Assembly: GCA_013397795.1 (NCBI GenBank)
Contig: VZTJ01001769.1
Location: 62,001-126,000, forward strand
From: Orthonyx spaldingii
Taxonomy: Eukaryota > Chordata > Aves > Passeriformes > Orthonychidae
DNA: 64,000 nucleotides
Direction of reading: 5' to 3'
Program-made: the position numbers and the translations under genes
Shown here: positions 24,781 through 38,079 of the stretch, piece after piece
Numbering within the stretch: position 1 is the stretch's first letter
How the letters are laid out: each line of letters opens with the position of its first letter
The notes under the pieces: model-generated
The model's input: only the letters and a program-made list of their open reading frames with translations
Told to the model about the DNA's origin: nothing
The model's database searches: none

Positions 24781-27700
24781 AGCCCAGGTTTCAACATGGT
24801 TTTTGCTGAGGTGTATTAGACTTCAGAGACGTCTACAGAATTTTATGAAACTTTTAGCAGATGTGGGGTAGGTATCATTCCACAAGTGCGGGGTTACATC
24901 CATCTTCCTGCTATTTAAATAGAAGTAAGAAACTATGTCTATGTTAATTATAAAACAAGTTTCTTTATCATAATTTTGTGGAAATGCCCTGCTTAGATTA
25001 GCCTAAATTGTCACATACATTGTACAGTTGAGGATTTTTATGATCATGGATGCATAAGTGTGGAGCTACCATCAGTGTGTTTTGTACTACTAAGCAATTT
25101 TGGAAACAGGAGCAAAACCTGGATCTTACTCATGTATTTCTCTTCTCACATGGAATGGAAGTTTTCTGGCTAGAATAAGCCATCTTGCAAAATTGCTCCA
25201 TTTCATCAGTTTAGTGTGGGCTAAGACCATAGAAAATAATGAGCTTCCAAATTTACCAGATTTAGGTATGTCTAATGAAGCCAAATGCGCAGACTCCGGA
25301 ATTCTATTGTGTAGTGCCCTGTTTGCTTATATGCAAAAGAGTGAATTAAAAATCTTAGGATACCTGCCAGACAGTATATTTCTCTGCTTACCATCTGCAG
25401 TGAAGTCTTAAGTTCAGGCCTTATTTATTGTCTGATGCATGTTACTTAAGAAGAGGAAGAACGGAGCATCCTTTCTCAGGAACTTAAAAATAGAAATGTA
25501 CATCTTATTGGTCATGTAAAATAGCTAGAATTCATGTTTTGTCCTGCTTCAGGGAAAGAAACACAGGTGAAAGTGCCACCAGTGATTAATCTAATGAATA
25601 TTCCCTTTCTATGTCTGTGTTTAAACAAACTATCTGAGTTTTCTGTGAAGTAACACTACAAGTGCTTCTGAATTGTGAAATAAATGCAGACAGCTGAAAA
25701 TCAGGAGAGCTGTTCAGGTGCTCTTAATGATGTTGTTCATTAAGAATCAAGAACGTTTTTGAGTGATGGCTTGAAATTTCTGTTGCATATGTGTGATAGT
25801 TACTGCTTTAGGAAACTCACCCTCAGCTGAGGTGTCTTTAAAACATCTTACAAATTCAGTAGAGACATAAGCTGCCAGATTCAAGATGTCTAAAATAAAG
25901 ATGCAGAGTATCTCAAACAAGGATGCAAATTGCAATTAAAATAGACTGACCAACTTCATCTAACTGATGCCATTCTACCACAGAGATAAATTAAACCTGG
26001 TAGACCTTATTTTGGGGTGGTGAGATCAGCATTTAACCAATCTACACAAATTGATGTGGAATTTCTATTGATATATACATATATGACACTTGTCATGTGA
26101 AAAAAGAAGCAGCAAAGATATCTATGCTGGTCTTAATTGCATTATAAACAACTTGTGTCTTATCATCTGAAGCCTAAAGCAAATTTTCAAAAGAAAAATT
26201 ATTAGGTCGATCTGACATCTGCTGTGTGGGAAAACATTCCTTAGGAAACTGACTGTAGAGCTATCTGGGATCTCATAAACAGGATTAATCCTGAGGATTT
26301 GTTTCCTGTCTTCAACAACAATGGTGTACCAGCAGTAGTATTTAAATACACAGAAAAAAGAACAGCATAAGACCAGGGAGAAAGTCAATATTGTTTTTCC
26401 ATAAGAGTTCCTGTGATAAAACTGAGTGGGCATTAGAATAATTGCTTCCATGATAAATGCCTCAAAATTTCATGTCTGAGATGTCGAAAACTTGCTTTGC
26501 ATTAAAGTTTTCTTTGTGACTACTCTGGCTTAGCATCTGGCAATTGTCGAAAGCTTATTGATCTTTGTTTTGTTTTGTTTTTTAAAACACATTCATAGAA
26601 ATCCAAGTAAGAAATGGGATTTTTTTTACTGTACAAAATGAAATCTGAATTTTTCCTATTAAATGAAGTTACACAATTTAACATCTCTTCACACACACCC
26701 CAACAAAAAACATCCCAAGCCAAACCAAACCTAACCTTGTTTATGCTTTGCTAAACCACAAAGTTGTGTTGGTTTTTTTCCTGTCTGTTCCTTTTCTTAT
26801 TTTCTGCTTCTTCCTATCTTATATGACCGAGTTTAGTATGGAAGCTTTCCCATATGGATGTTGTCTTTAATTGCCATAATGATTATTATGCATATCTGTA
26901 GTGTAGTGTGCAGTTGTTAATTAGAATTGTATAGGTAGTTAAGCTGAAATTGCAGTTATGTCTTACGATGGTGTGAAAATGATAGAATTGTGATGGTAGT
27001 CATTTATGTTTGATAAGTTACAGTAAATTGATTTTGTTCCAGTAGAGGGAGTTGACTAGTATGATTTACCCATGTTTTTCAATATATACATCATGGCTTG
27101 GGTAAGAGGATGCAGGCTTGAAGTTAATTTGGAAGATAAGATTATTAGGGTTTTTTTAGGGTATAGTTATCCAGGGTACTAAGGGTACTGAGTGAGAGAT
27201 AAAACAGGTGGCAAATTTAATTCTGATAAATGCTCACTACTTTACATGGGGCAAGTAATTTTACACATAGAGTAGGGGGTCTTAGTTATAATTTTGACAA
27301 AGAGAGTGAGAGGGGTATTACTGAATATAAATGTTTGAAAATGTTAGCTTAGTGTTTAGTAACTATCAAGAAACAAGTAAAATGTTAGGAATTATTAATT
27401 TCAAATAGAAAGAAACTCCCTAAATCATCCCTGTGTAAGTCCTAGCTGTATTTTCCTGAGCTGCAGTATTTCCTGTGATTCTGGACTTCCCACCCCAGCA
27501 AGATGCAGTGGGACGGAGGAAGTAGGAGTGGTGAGAGTTACCAGCAGCAAACCAGACCAGACCTCTCAAACCAGGAAAGGTTTAGATGGGGTATGAAGCA
27601 GGGAAGGACTTGTTTGAGAGATCTGTAGAATCACAGTCTCCATAAATAAGGTGAAGAGAGAGCAGCAGATGAAATACATAATGCACAGATTCAAAATAAA

Positions 27701-28793
27701 ATAGTTTTTCCTCGTATTATATATTTGAACTGTGGAGCTCAGAAATTTTTGAGAATGCCGAAGAGTGGTGACTCAGGTTTAATAACCAGCCAAACAAAAT
27801 CTAGCACTCCTCCTACCCCACAAAAGTGTGAGGAAGAAAACCCCATCCTTTAAACAGAAAAATATCACCACTGATTCAAGAAATGCTTGATCCGTTGGTT
27901 ACTGAAAACTGAGGGTAGATGCCAAGGAAAGTGTCATGTCATCACTCTGTTTTCTGTTGTTCACATTTCCTGTTGCTCACTGTCAGAAATCAGGTAGTAG
28001 GGGAAATGGATTTTGAGTATAGCTCTGGTTGTTCTTGTGACTGGTGTGGAGATTTGTCTGGTTCAGGAAGGTAACATCACTGAATGTGGCAGAGCATGTG
28101 TTACACATTGCATTGCAAGCAACAAAATTGCCTGAAATAGCTGAATTAAGTTTATGTCTGTGTTCTGCATGTGTGAATTACTGGCATATCATTTGACTGG
28201 GGTTAAGAGGTGACTAATATTCACTCATGGTTGTGAAATATATTGTGTTTTTCTTAGCATCACTCAGTTTTGAGCAGAAATCTGTACTGCTATAGAGAAT
28301 TCTTTCATCAGAAATTGTGTATTAAATGTGTTTTCTAGAAAATGTGGGTTTTTTCTACCTTTATTGTTTAAAAGTTCATCTTGAATGACAAGATATGAGG
28401 AGCCATTGGCAAATACAAACAGATGATATTTTCCGTGACATTAAATCTATTTCCTGACTTAATTTTAATTTCCAAAGTATAATAGTTTGATTGCTAGGAT
28501 CAAATAAAAGGTTACAGATAATTCTCTTCATGTTTTCAGAAACAATGAAGCAACTGAAGGTTTGTAAAGGTGTGTTTAAGCTCCTTTTGGTGTGGTTAAA
28601 CTGAAAGTTGAAAGCTCTTCCTGTGGCAGATGTGTTCTTGCTGTATAGCTGCTTTCTTCTCATTTTCAGAAATACTACTCAATGTTTTAGCTGATGCTCT
28701 GATATCGTACCTGGGTTTATTTATATGTATTAAACTTACCAAAAATGCATGAAAGCCTGTTCACTTTTGAAAGGACAAAATATTGTTGTCTAT

Positions 28794-28814
28794 GTGTATA
28801 TATATATATATATA
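28794..28814. repeat. (TA)n microsatellite
   Basis: TGTG followed by about eight TA units, roughly 530 bp upstream of microexon b. Confidence 0.8.
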
Positions 28815-29348
28815 AAATCTTAAAATCTATTTTCTTTTAACATTTTATACTAGATCACATCAGTGATATTCTTCTTTTCTTATGGCTACAAGACATTTTT
28901 TTCACATCCAAAGAAGTCAACAGGACATTCAGAACAGAAGGTCTAAGTCTGCTCACTAGCTTCCTTGTAGGATGTTGGTGGCATATATTTGGTAGCAAAG
29001 GCCTTTAGTTCTCAGACTATGCAGTACTACCAATAGATTTACTGAATTGGAATATAAATGCAGTGTTTAGCTGGCCTGTGCCAACTTCCCTCTGAATTCT
29101 GAAATGTATGGGGTTTTGTATTCTTATTAAGTCAGGATAGAATTCCTAAATACTTTATCCTAATTTCAAGAAGTTTTTTAAAAGATTGTAAATGCAAGCC
29201 AGTCTCAGGATATTTCAATCACTTGATTGAACCATGCTAGAAAAGTTTTGTACAAATGTGCAAAAATTGTTTGAAGTTTGTTGTCTTGTTCTTCATTCAG
29301 TCTAGAAACTTCCCAGAGTGCCTAATTTTTTGGTTTGTTTCTTTTTAG

Positions 29349-29377
29349 ATGAAACGGCTCCTAAAGAAGTCAGCAGG
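29349..29377 (+). CDS. PDE10A: PDE10A exon b: 29-nt microexon
   Basis: The two bases AT complete the Asp codon opened in exon a. Nine codons follow, ETAPKEVSR (human PDE10A2 residues 67-75, human ESAPKEVSR from memory). The acceptor is a T-rich tract ending TTTTTAG and the donor is GTAAGT, a full consensus. At 29 nt it is not a multiple of three, so skipping it would shift the frame. It sits between 27.9 kb and 11.1 kb introns. It encodes part of the flexible linker between the N-terminal helix and GAF-A. It is too short for ordinary ORF detection and is recognised by homology and phase. Confidence 0.95.
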
Positions 29378-32300
29378 GTAAGTGCTGCTCTCTATTCCCT
29401 CTAAAAAGAAGTGGCCACTGTTCACTTGAAATGATTTTTCCATAGACTCTGATCAAGATTTAACTCTATTCCCTGGTTATAGTGGATCTCCAGAGAAAAA
29501 AATGCTGTACAGACTGTCTAGAGAACACTTAATAAGAAAAATAAATATTAAGAACACTTGATTGGCTGTAAATAAATTGAAAGGTATTTAGAGTTCTCCC
29601 ACTGCTATTTTCATGATCCAGTTTTAAAAAGGTACTTCATGGAAACCAGGAAATTCATGGGACTTTGAACATAACATCAGACTATTTAATCAGTGTAACT
29701 GCCTCAATAGATGGCAAGCGTAAGAATGGAAGAAAAATGCCCTATTTAATAGCTCCCTTTTGAGATATGGTATGGTATGATGAGTTAAATTCGCTAATTT
29801 AAAATATTTTGCAGTGTTCTGCATGAAATGTAATGTTAAAATCCTAAAAAACATATTCAGTAATAGATTCCTAACCCTAGCTTTACATCTGATTGATACT
29901 GTGTCCTGCAGAATATCTGTCCATGGTTGAGGACTAATTACAGGGATTTGTTAGAAATGAGTACATTTGTTATGAATGAGTAAAGATCAGTACAGGACAA
30001 TCTGTTGCCCCTAGAGGAGTCCAGCCATCCTGAAGGACTCCAAAAGATGGAGAGCACTTAGAACTTTGAGGTGGAATCATAGTCCTGTTTTGCTCCACTT
30101 CTTGAATATCTTGCATGAACTATTTCATGTTCCCAGGAGAAGCACAGTCATGTCAGGCACATATTAAAAATAGGTCAGGTTGAAAGACTGCAAAAACTGG
30201 CTGGGTGGTCTCGTTCTCAGTAGAAGTCCTTTGAAAAATGCTGGAGTGTGGAAGGAGTGGAGAACTAAGTCTGGTAGTGGAAACCTCAGTTTTGTGAGCA
30301 GAGGGCTGCGATAAGGGGGAACTGAAGTTCACCTCATACGTGTCTACAAAAAAGAGGTTAAATGTTGTCTAAAGTGAGTTTATTCAAGCAGAGGTTTTCC
30401 ATATATATGATGTTCCATGGATTTATAAGGTCTTGAGAGTTTAGGTGAAAATTAGTATGTTTTAGTCGTTCATTAATTTTCAATATGGTTTTTGTTCATC
30501 CCTTAGTATGTTACTGTTATGGCAGTGAGTACCTTTCGGTGTAATCTAGAATTATTGTTAGTAGTATAGCTATATATATATGTTGTTTTGATTTCAAAAT
30601 AACTAAAGATCTACCTAAAAATCTCAGAAGCTCTAATTATGTATGTGGGAAAGTTCCTTTTAATTGTCATTAATTTAGTAGATTAACATTTACCTAAAAC
30701 TCTGTAAAAGAGAGTTACAGAATATGTCTTGATTACCACATCTGAGCTATTTAAGGCAAAGAAAGCAAGTTCTGAAACCCTGAACCCCCCCAAGTCTGCG
30801 TTGCTAGTAACCCCCTGTGTCTCTCAGACTGGTTGCAGCCATCTCAGCCCCTCAAAGTCATATCTAGTGCCTTAGAGTTTCCTAAAGATGGATGGGCTGT
30901 CACTTGAAGCCCTGGAATCAGTGGAGTGCAGATGATACTTCAGATGTTCTTAAGTAAACATTTTCTCCCTTGTTTTTTTAGCCATCAATCATTGTGCACT
31001 TGGTATGTGTACAGTGTTGCACTGCTATTTGGTTTGGCTTTTTTTAAAGTAAAGTACTTGAAGGTACTCACTAATACACCATGCTACAAATTAACAGGTT
31101 TGTTTGTTTGTTTGTTGTATTTTTGAATAATGCCATATATAATAATGTAGACCATTGTAATACATCCTCTTTCTTCAGCAGCAGCTCAGATACCAGTTTA
31201 ATTAAAATATGAACATAAATTAGAATTGAAATTAGAAAAGTTCTGTACATGAGTAATGTTTTTCAGACAAAAAGACATGTTCATGCTGACTGAAGAATTA
31301 TGAGTTTTGAAGTCATTAAGTGTTACATTTTTAATTCCTGAAAATGTCTGCAAGAAGAAGCTTGTATCATAGGGAAGGTAAAATTAAGTTTAGTGAAAGG
31401 AAATTTATTGCAGAATTAAATCACCGATTGCTTAAAAATACCATGTTAGCTAGAAAACAAGATAGGAATATACTGAAAAAAATCCTTAATTGTTGGAAGG
31501 AAATTTCAGTATTTCCAAGGGTTTTATGTTCCAGTTTCACACTTCGAAAATCTAAAAAAATTTGAAATAGAAGTTTTGCAATCCTGTTGTATAGGAATTG
31601 CATTTTGAATATATTATCATTTTTAGCTTCTTAGTAGAAAAAATAAAGCAGCAAACGTGGATGTTGGCACTTCATTTCAAGTTTTTGAAAGAAAGAGAGA
31701 GGAGAAAGTAGGAGAAAAGAGGAGAAAGCTTGCATATATTTTAAATTTTGAGAATTGTGGAATAGAAAAGAAGCTTTTCAAAATTTATTATTTTTAATTC
31801 TGGTCTACTAATGGCAATTTTGTAAATATTTTGGTGTTCAGAACTTATATGTAAAGATTTCCTCGTTTAGCCTGACATAGCATCTGATGGGTGGTGGAGG
31901 GGAAAGATTTCCTGATTCCTGTGGACTGCTTTTGGCATAAGAACAGCTCTGGTTACAAAATACCTCACGAGCATCTGTGACCAGTGAACCTGTGAACTTT
32001 TTTCTGAATACTAGTTTCCAGTGTTTATGAAATATATGTAACTGGGGACAGAATCTCCTTTTTGCATGATGTAGTATTGGGAACATCCTTGGAAATGCTG
32101 AGTTTCTTCTGCTTCCTTATTGTACAGATGTGTGTTGGCTGATCCCATCCATCCTAGCTACATAATTGGTTTTCTGGGCAGAGGGATTTCAGAAAGAAAA
32201 CCAACTATTGAAGTACTTGGATGAAGAAAACATAAGCTGAATACTTTGTTATTTTGCTGTTGCATCTGCAAAAGAAAATAGAGGAGTGTGAGTTTGAGCA

Positions 32301-32559
32301 CTAAGTGCATATGTATTCATGCACATCTAGACTAAAGATGCAGTTCTTTGACAACATTAGTGAAAACAGTGTGCTTTGGAGACATGTTATTCTTTTCAGT
32401 TGGCAAAAATAACCCCATTCCTTCATGAACTATAGCCAGGATTCTGTTCTACGTGCTGCTAAGTTTCCCGTGATCACTGTGTGCTCTTTTGTACCTCAGA
32501 TTCTGAAGTTTAAGTGAAAATACTCAATGTTCCTGATATGATCACGGCAAAATTAGCTG

Positions 32560-33480
32560 TTCATTTTACTTAATAACTTTCCATTCGATGTTTACTTGAA
32601 CAATACTTCCAGCGAAGCTGCCTTTTGGCAAGTACCTTTGCTTTGTAAACTCTGGCAATGCCAACAGCAGTTCACTTTGCAGAAGTTTACCATATAAACA
32701 CCAGAAAATTATTACCTAGCAAGTGCCTTGCTCATTTACAGTACTTTATTCTTGGAAACAGGAATGATACTTTAATCCTCTCCTTTCCCCTTTTTGGACT
32801 TGAGGCTTTTTGGTAGCTGCCTTGGCACCAGCCAGCACCCCTCACAGTATGTCACTGCCGTCACAGAATTAGCAAGTGTGTTTTCAGTAAATAGTTGCAG
32901 TAATTGCATGTATCTTCACTGTGCAACTGATAATAAAGGTTTGGGCTCTTTATGACACATTGGCAAAGCAAGCTCATTCCTTGTAGTATCTCCTTATTAA
33001 AGATTGGATTTAAATGTTTTCACTCCGCCCCAGAACTGAGAACAAATTAATCAAAAAGTTAGGGGAACTAGAACAAATATAAATATATATATAAATATAT
33101 ATTTAGCTTTTAGAAGTGTTGCAAATGGCATTGCACCTATTGTCACGAGAAGACGCTTGTATAAGCTGATTTCTTTAAAAAGAAAGCCTTGTGAATACTG
33201 TGGTAGTGATAAGCAACAGTGGTAGGAAAATGAAGTTTATTTTTAATTTTGTACACGGTGTCTTTAGAGTGCTTGCAAGTCAAGTATTAGGAGGGAATGT
33301 CATTTTATAAAAAGCTTTTTAAAAAGAGGAGCAGTATTCAGCCTTGTCAAGTTAAACTGAAGCTCATTATGCTGTTTTATTATATAATCTGAAGAGGTGA
33401 TATAATTGAGATATTCATGCAGTTTTATGAGCCTTACAGTTAATAACAGATTATATGGTTACTTCTATGCAATCATAATG
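32560..33480. promoter_or_regulatory. Candidate conserved non-coding region
   Basis: Apart from a short (TA)n insert (33075-33105), this stretch is free of simple repeats. It contains phrases such as TGCCTTTTGGCAAGTACC, GCAGTAATTGCATGTATC and GGTGATATAATTGAGATATTC that look like homeodomain and POU-type binding clusters. Function is inferred from texture only. Confidence 0.2.
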
Positions 33481-34631
33481 TTCTTTTCTCATAAGCGAAG
33501 CCTTTGCTTTTTATGATTTATTTTTCCTATTGTGAAGAAATTTATTTCAGTGTTACCATTTGGTAGGAGGGAAGGAGCTGATGGAAAGGTTAGAATGGAT
33601 GTCAGCGAGTGGGGGCTATGGGGCAAGAAGCTTTTTCTAGGAGAGGAGTTCACCATCTCTCTGAGGCTTGGAAATCAGCTACATAAAAAGGCTGGGAAAT
33701 GTGTGCCTTCAAAACTAGCAAGTCCTTTCTATGCAGAGGAAGAGAGCTGGTTTGCATCATAACAGGGCCTGTGCTGCCAAACGTCATCTTGTATTTTCCC
33801 TTCTTTAGCTTTGTCATGAAGGTGTTTGATGAGTGAAGAAAAAATTCATAAATACCTGTGTATGGTGCTGCAATGCTAAACTTTATTTACCCTGCAAGTT
33901 CTAACCCATGTCCTCTCCAGTCAAAACAAGAAGAATAGACGTCAGACAAGTGCATGTAGGAGCAATTTTCTCTGGGGCTATGTACAAGCATTAAAATGAA
34001 TCACCTCAGCTAAGATTACTCTTTATAGTTGCTTGCTTTCCAATGTCCAAGTTTAAAGAAAACTGGTTACTCCAGCCAAGCCCAGTTACCTCTTCTGATT
34101 TTTTTTGAGTTTCCTCTCCAAGCTCATTACTCCTCTGAAAGCCATTTCTGCACTGTAAAATTGCTTACCACTTTCTTCAGTCCAAGGATTTCACATCCTT
34201 GCCTCGGCATTTCCCCCTTGAAACAAGCAGTTTGATTACCCTTTTGTAGGGTTGGGGATTTTGTGTTTTTAAATTATTTTTTAAATGAAGTCTAGATCCA
34301 TATTTTTGTTTCTTGACATGTGCAGTTTATATATGTTTTCACTGTTTTTAGAATGTAGTTATCTCGTGGTTATCTGTGCCCCAAAATAACAAGCACTAGT
34401 TTCCATTCAAGATGGGAACTAACCATCAGTGCAGATAAACATTGCAAAATATTGCAGCCAGTGAAAGTACCAGGCCTAGAAAAGGTAGCAGTACACATAA
34501 ACATGCATGGCAAACATGTACACAACCTATCTCACTACACATAAAAATGACCTGAATGAATTTTAGTATCGATTTAATTAAATAGGTTGTCTTGTCTTTT
34601 TTTTTTTTTTTTTCTTTTTTGCAGACATTTT

Positions 34632-34681
34632 NNNNNNNNNNNNNNNNNNNNNNNNNNNNNNNNNNNNNNNNNNNNNNNNNN
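34632..34681. other. Assembly gap (50 N) in poly-T
   Basis: Exactly 50 N. On the left is poly-T, then GCAGACATTTT; on the right is poly-T, then ATGCAGACATTTC. The same GCAGACATTT word follows a T run on both sides. This suggests that the two contig ends overlap or that the gap closes on a duplicated end, not that unique sequence is missing. Confidence 0.95.
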
Positions 34682-34782
34682 TTTTTTTTTTTTTTTTTTT
34701 TTTTTTCCTTTATGCAGACATTTCTTTCTTTATGCCCACTGGTCATCAGAAGTGCAATAACATTACTAAAATAAACTAAATA

Positions 34783-34890
34783 GTATACAACTATATATAT
34801 ACACACTGTATCTATCTATATATAATATATAACTATAAATGTATATCATATATAACTATATATAACCATAAATATAACTAAAATAAAATA
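34783..34890. repeat. AT-rich microsatellite block
   Basis: Imperfect TATA/TAAC/TATC units, including ACACAC and TCTATCTATATATA, just after the assembly gap. Likely unstable in length. Confidence 0.75.
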
Positions 34891-36179
34891 ATTTCTTGTG
34901 TTTAAAGAAGTAGGTGACTATTGTAATACAGGTCTGGCCTTCTTTGTTTCTGCACTAGATGTCTGAATACTCATTGTGGTAAAGTGTAGTGACACATGGA
35001 ATTAATATTTTAGGTACTTTTAAACTAAATGTCTCTTACAAGGCTGTGTTTGCCTTCAAGGGACTGGATTTAGTCACCAATGTGTTCCTTTCTAGTTACA
35101 TTCCTTTGTGAGGAAGAAAAGAAAAGGAAACAGAAGAATATTCTTTAGTTTAAAAACCTACTTCTTATGTGGGCAAATAAAGTAGTGCCAAAATTCTTAA
35201 AGGACATACAGTATTTCTTTAGAAAAGATACAAGTAATTGAGTATTGATTATCTTTCCAGAAGATAAGTTATGGATGCAACTGGAAAATTATATAGAGCA
35301 AGTGTCTTAAATCAGGATGGTAACTGTGCATATGGGATTTTTCATAATGCTACCTGAGAGAAGGGAAAGCTGATCCATTTCAGCAAAAGGCATCAAATAG
35401 TTTGTTTGCTTCTTTTTGTGACAACAGTTCTTGTTTTTAAGAAGTACAGAAGTGTTGCTGTTATTAAGTCATTTTTATAATGCAAGTATCAATGGAATTG
35501 AGAATGTAGGTATATAAGACCTGTCTTTTTATACTTCTGGTCAAGTATGAAAATATTTAACATGAAATATTTTTGACTGACATCTCAATCAAATGTTAAG
35601 TTAATCCAGACCATTAACGATTCAAACAACTGTTCTTGTTTATTTAGAGGATTTTTTTAGTTTATCTTTAAATTCTTTCCCTGATGACTCTTGTTGCCAA
35701 GACTTTAGTTTTATAGGAAAGAAAACTTGTGTTAGCTGGAAGTTTATGAGGAGATTTTGGTTGTTTTTGGTTGAGTTCTGTAGTGTGCTAATAGAGAAGA
35801 GAGGAGCTGTCAGTTTTAAAAAGATGACTGAAGAACCTTGGTTGAAATCCAGTCCCTGCCTAAGGACATTCTTTTGTGTAAAATGTTGCACAGAATCACT
35901 TGAATTCATTATCTGCAAGTTTTGATGTGCCATTGACAGCTTAATTTAGGTGGTTTGAAGAAGCTGGTTATCTAAAATATTTACTGTTGTAACCAGATAG
36001 AGAATAGGTGTTTTAAAGTCCTGTGTCTCTGTACAATGTCCTTGGCCTATGTACATCCTTTTTTCTTAGTGATTTCTTACCGTTCAAGAACTGAGGTTCC
36101 TTACAAGAACCTCTATTTGCCCCAACAGATCCTTATCTGTCTTACCTGGACAACGGAGTTAATTTTTTTTTCCTAAGAA

Positions 36180-36362
36180 TGTAATTTTGATCTCACAAAG
36201 CATTTTTGTTAGTTTTTTTGAGGCTGTTTTCATTGGTTTTTTGTGGTTAGCTTGTTTGTGTTTTGTGCTTTTGGTGGGAGTTTTTTTTGTTTGTTTAAGG
36301 TGTTTCTCTTTGTTTGTTTGGGTTTTCTTTCTTTTTTCTTTTTTTTTTTCTTTTTTTTTGGC
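36180..36362. repeat. T-rich low-complexity tract
   Basis: More than 180 bp dominated by T with G interruptions (TTTGTTTG units) ending in long T/C runs. The hydrophobic reading frames here are artefacts of TTT/TTG codons. Confidence 0.75.
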
Positions 36363-38079
36363 CTGCTTACATGTCTTGGATTAAATATATGTCCTTAGTT
36401 TCAAGTGCCTCTCCATCTGTGTTGGCCCCCTGTGACACCTCTAGAGTGCTTCACAATTGGATACAGTTGGTGGCACTGGATACAACACGTACAGCATCAG
36501 GTCACTCAGCATTGCTGAGGCTCTTATTGTACACTCCATCCAGGCAGCCTGCACAGTGGTGAGAATCAGGTATTGTCCCTCACCTCCTGGCTCCTCTGGC
36601 ATTGCAAATGAAATAAGGGAAACCTGGGATAGCACGGTTTTCTGAGGATATTCAAGTTTGCTTATTTGTTTTTTTTCCCTTCTCATCCATTGAATTTCTG
36701 CATCTCATCCCCAAAGTACATTTGGCTATCCCTCTCCACATTAAATGGAGTTTGGGCTGCTTATTTATTCTAACTCTAGTCTGTGATAGGGTCATACACT
36801 TTGAAGCCTGCAAAAGGTCCAGGTTCTGTTGCAGAACCAGGCATTTGTTGCTCTGGAGAAAGAGCTCTGTAGTAGGGAGCAAGCATTACATAGAAACTTA
36901 CTCTTCTAGTGGCTGTTCATAAGACATTTTAAGAAGTTTCAGAGAAAACAGATCAACTTCTGGATTATGTTGGCACTTATTTACCCTCTGCTGTATTAAT
37001 GAAGGCTTTTTGTTGCAGCAGAAGAGCTTTTTTGTTCCTGCAAAAGCATAAAATGCTTGTGGCACAGCTGCCCTATGAGCATCAAAGCATGGAAATTAAT
37101 TTTCATTTCAGGTTTTTTTTTACTTTAGATATCAAATTGTGTACTTGAATATTAGTTTCTCCATGTGTCTTAATTATTTAGAATGAATACTTAAAATCCA
37201 TCTCACTCTACAGTATTTCAGTATCTCCTTTAACATTTATGTTCTTAGTATCCTTGTTTAGTTCTAAGTCACAAAAGTTTTCTTAAATCACCTGTCACGA
37301 GTTGTTGTCTTCTATTGCACTGCAATGTTCTAAAGACTAAGAACCATATAAACATTTTTACATAAATCCTGTTAAAACAACCTTATTTCATATTTAAAAT
37401 TTTTAATAATGAGTATTTATAACATGATTTCCCTTCTTATTTGTTAGTCCATTTTCATAGCTTTAAAATATACACAGCTACTAGAAATATGGTGCCGGTG
37501 TGATAGTGCTAAACTAGTTTTTAGTCCAGTTGAATTATTTTATGTAATGTCACTGAAATTCAGAATTTTGCAGTAAGTATGCCAAAATACTTGTAGACAC
37601 TGAATCTTAAATAGAAGGAAATCAGCAATGGGAAGAATGAATTAAGGAAAAGTTGATGAGTATTAATAATGTTTAAATTGCAAATTAAGAAATTGTACTT
37701 ACTCCATATAATAGTATAAATATACAATAAATACTCCTTTTTCACCAACTGTGTTGAATTTTTTTGAGCAGTTGTTTCCCAAAGTAAGTTTTACACCAAA
37801 TATGCCCAAGTCTTTGTTAGCAACCACACTGGGTAGTGCTTGTATCAGAGTTTTCTGCTGACTTATTCAGTGTTTAAATGCATGGTTTCATAAAGACTGT
37901 TGTGGCTTTTCAACCAAATATAATTGCGGTTATCCAATGTAAAATGCCTAGGACCTAATAAAAAAAACTCTTTCTGTAACTCTACTGTAATAAAAGGAAA
38001 ACCATTGCACAGCGTGATGGAGTCATTCTCTGTTGATGATTGAGCTAAGTGATAGAATTAGTTAATTGTGAATCTGGAC

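Larger units (their letters stand above)
1445..29348 (+). other. PDE10A intron a-b (27.9 kb)
   Basis: A long AT-rich intron from donor GTAAAT to acceptor TTTTTAG. It contains one CR1 LINE tail (18231-18700) next to an inverted-repeat element (17893-18069), AT microsatellites (2311-2335, 28794-28814), homopolymer runs and a small 12-bp tandem duplication (4969-4992). It also holds possible relics of old palindromic repeats near 3808 and 24025, and motif-rich stretches at 20540-20960 and 24560-24780. The rest is unremarkable. The reading frames scattered through it (60-129 codons) resemble no protein family I know and are consistent with chance. Confidence 0.9.

Noticed and set aside
34426..34806. 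126-codon - strand frame.
   Set aside because: It crosses 50 N and poly-A/T. The lysine-rich stretch is homopolymer translation.
36187..36562. Hydrophobic frames that look like membrane proteins.
   Set aside because: Generated by TTT, TTG and TGT codons in a T-rich low-complexity tract.
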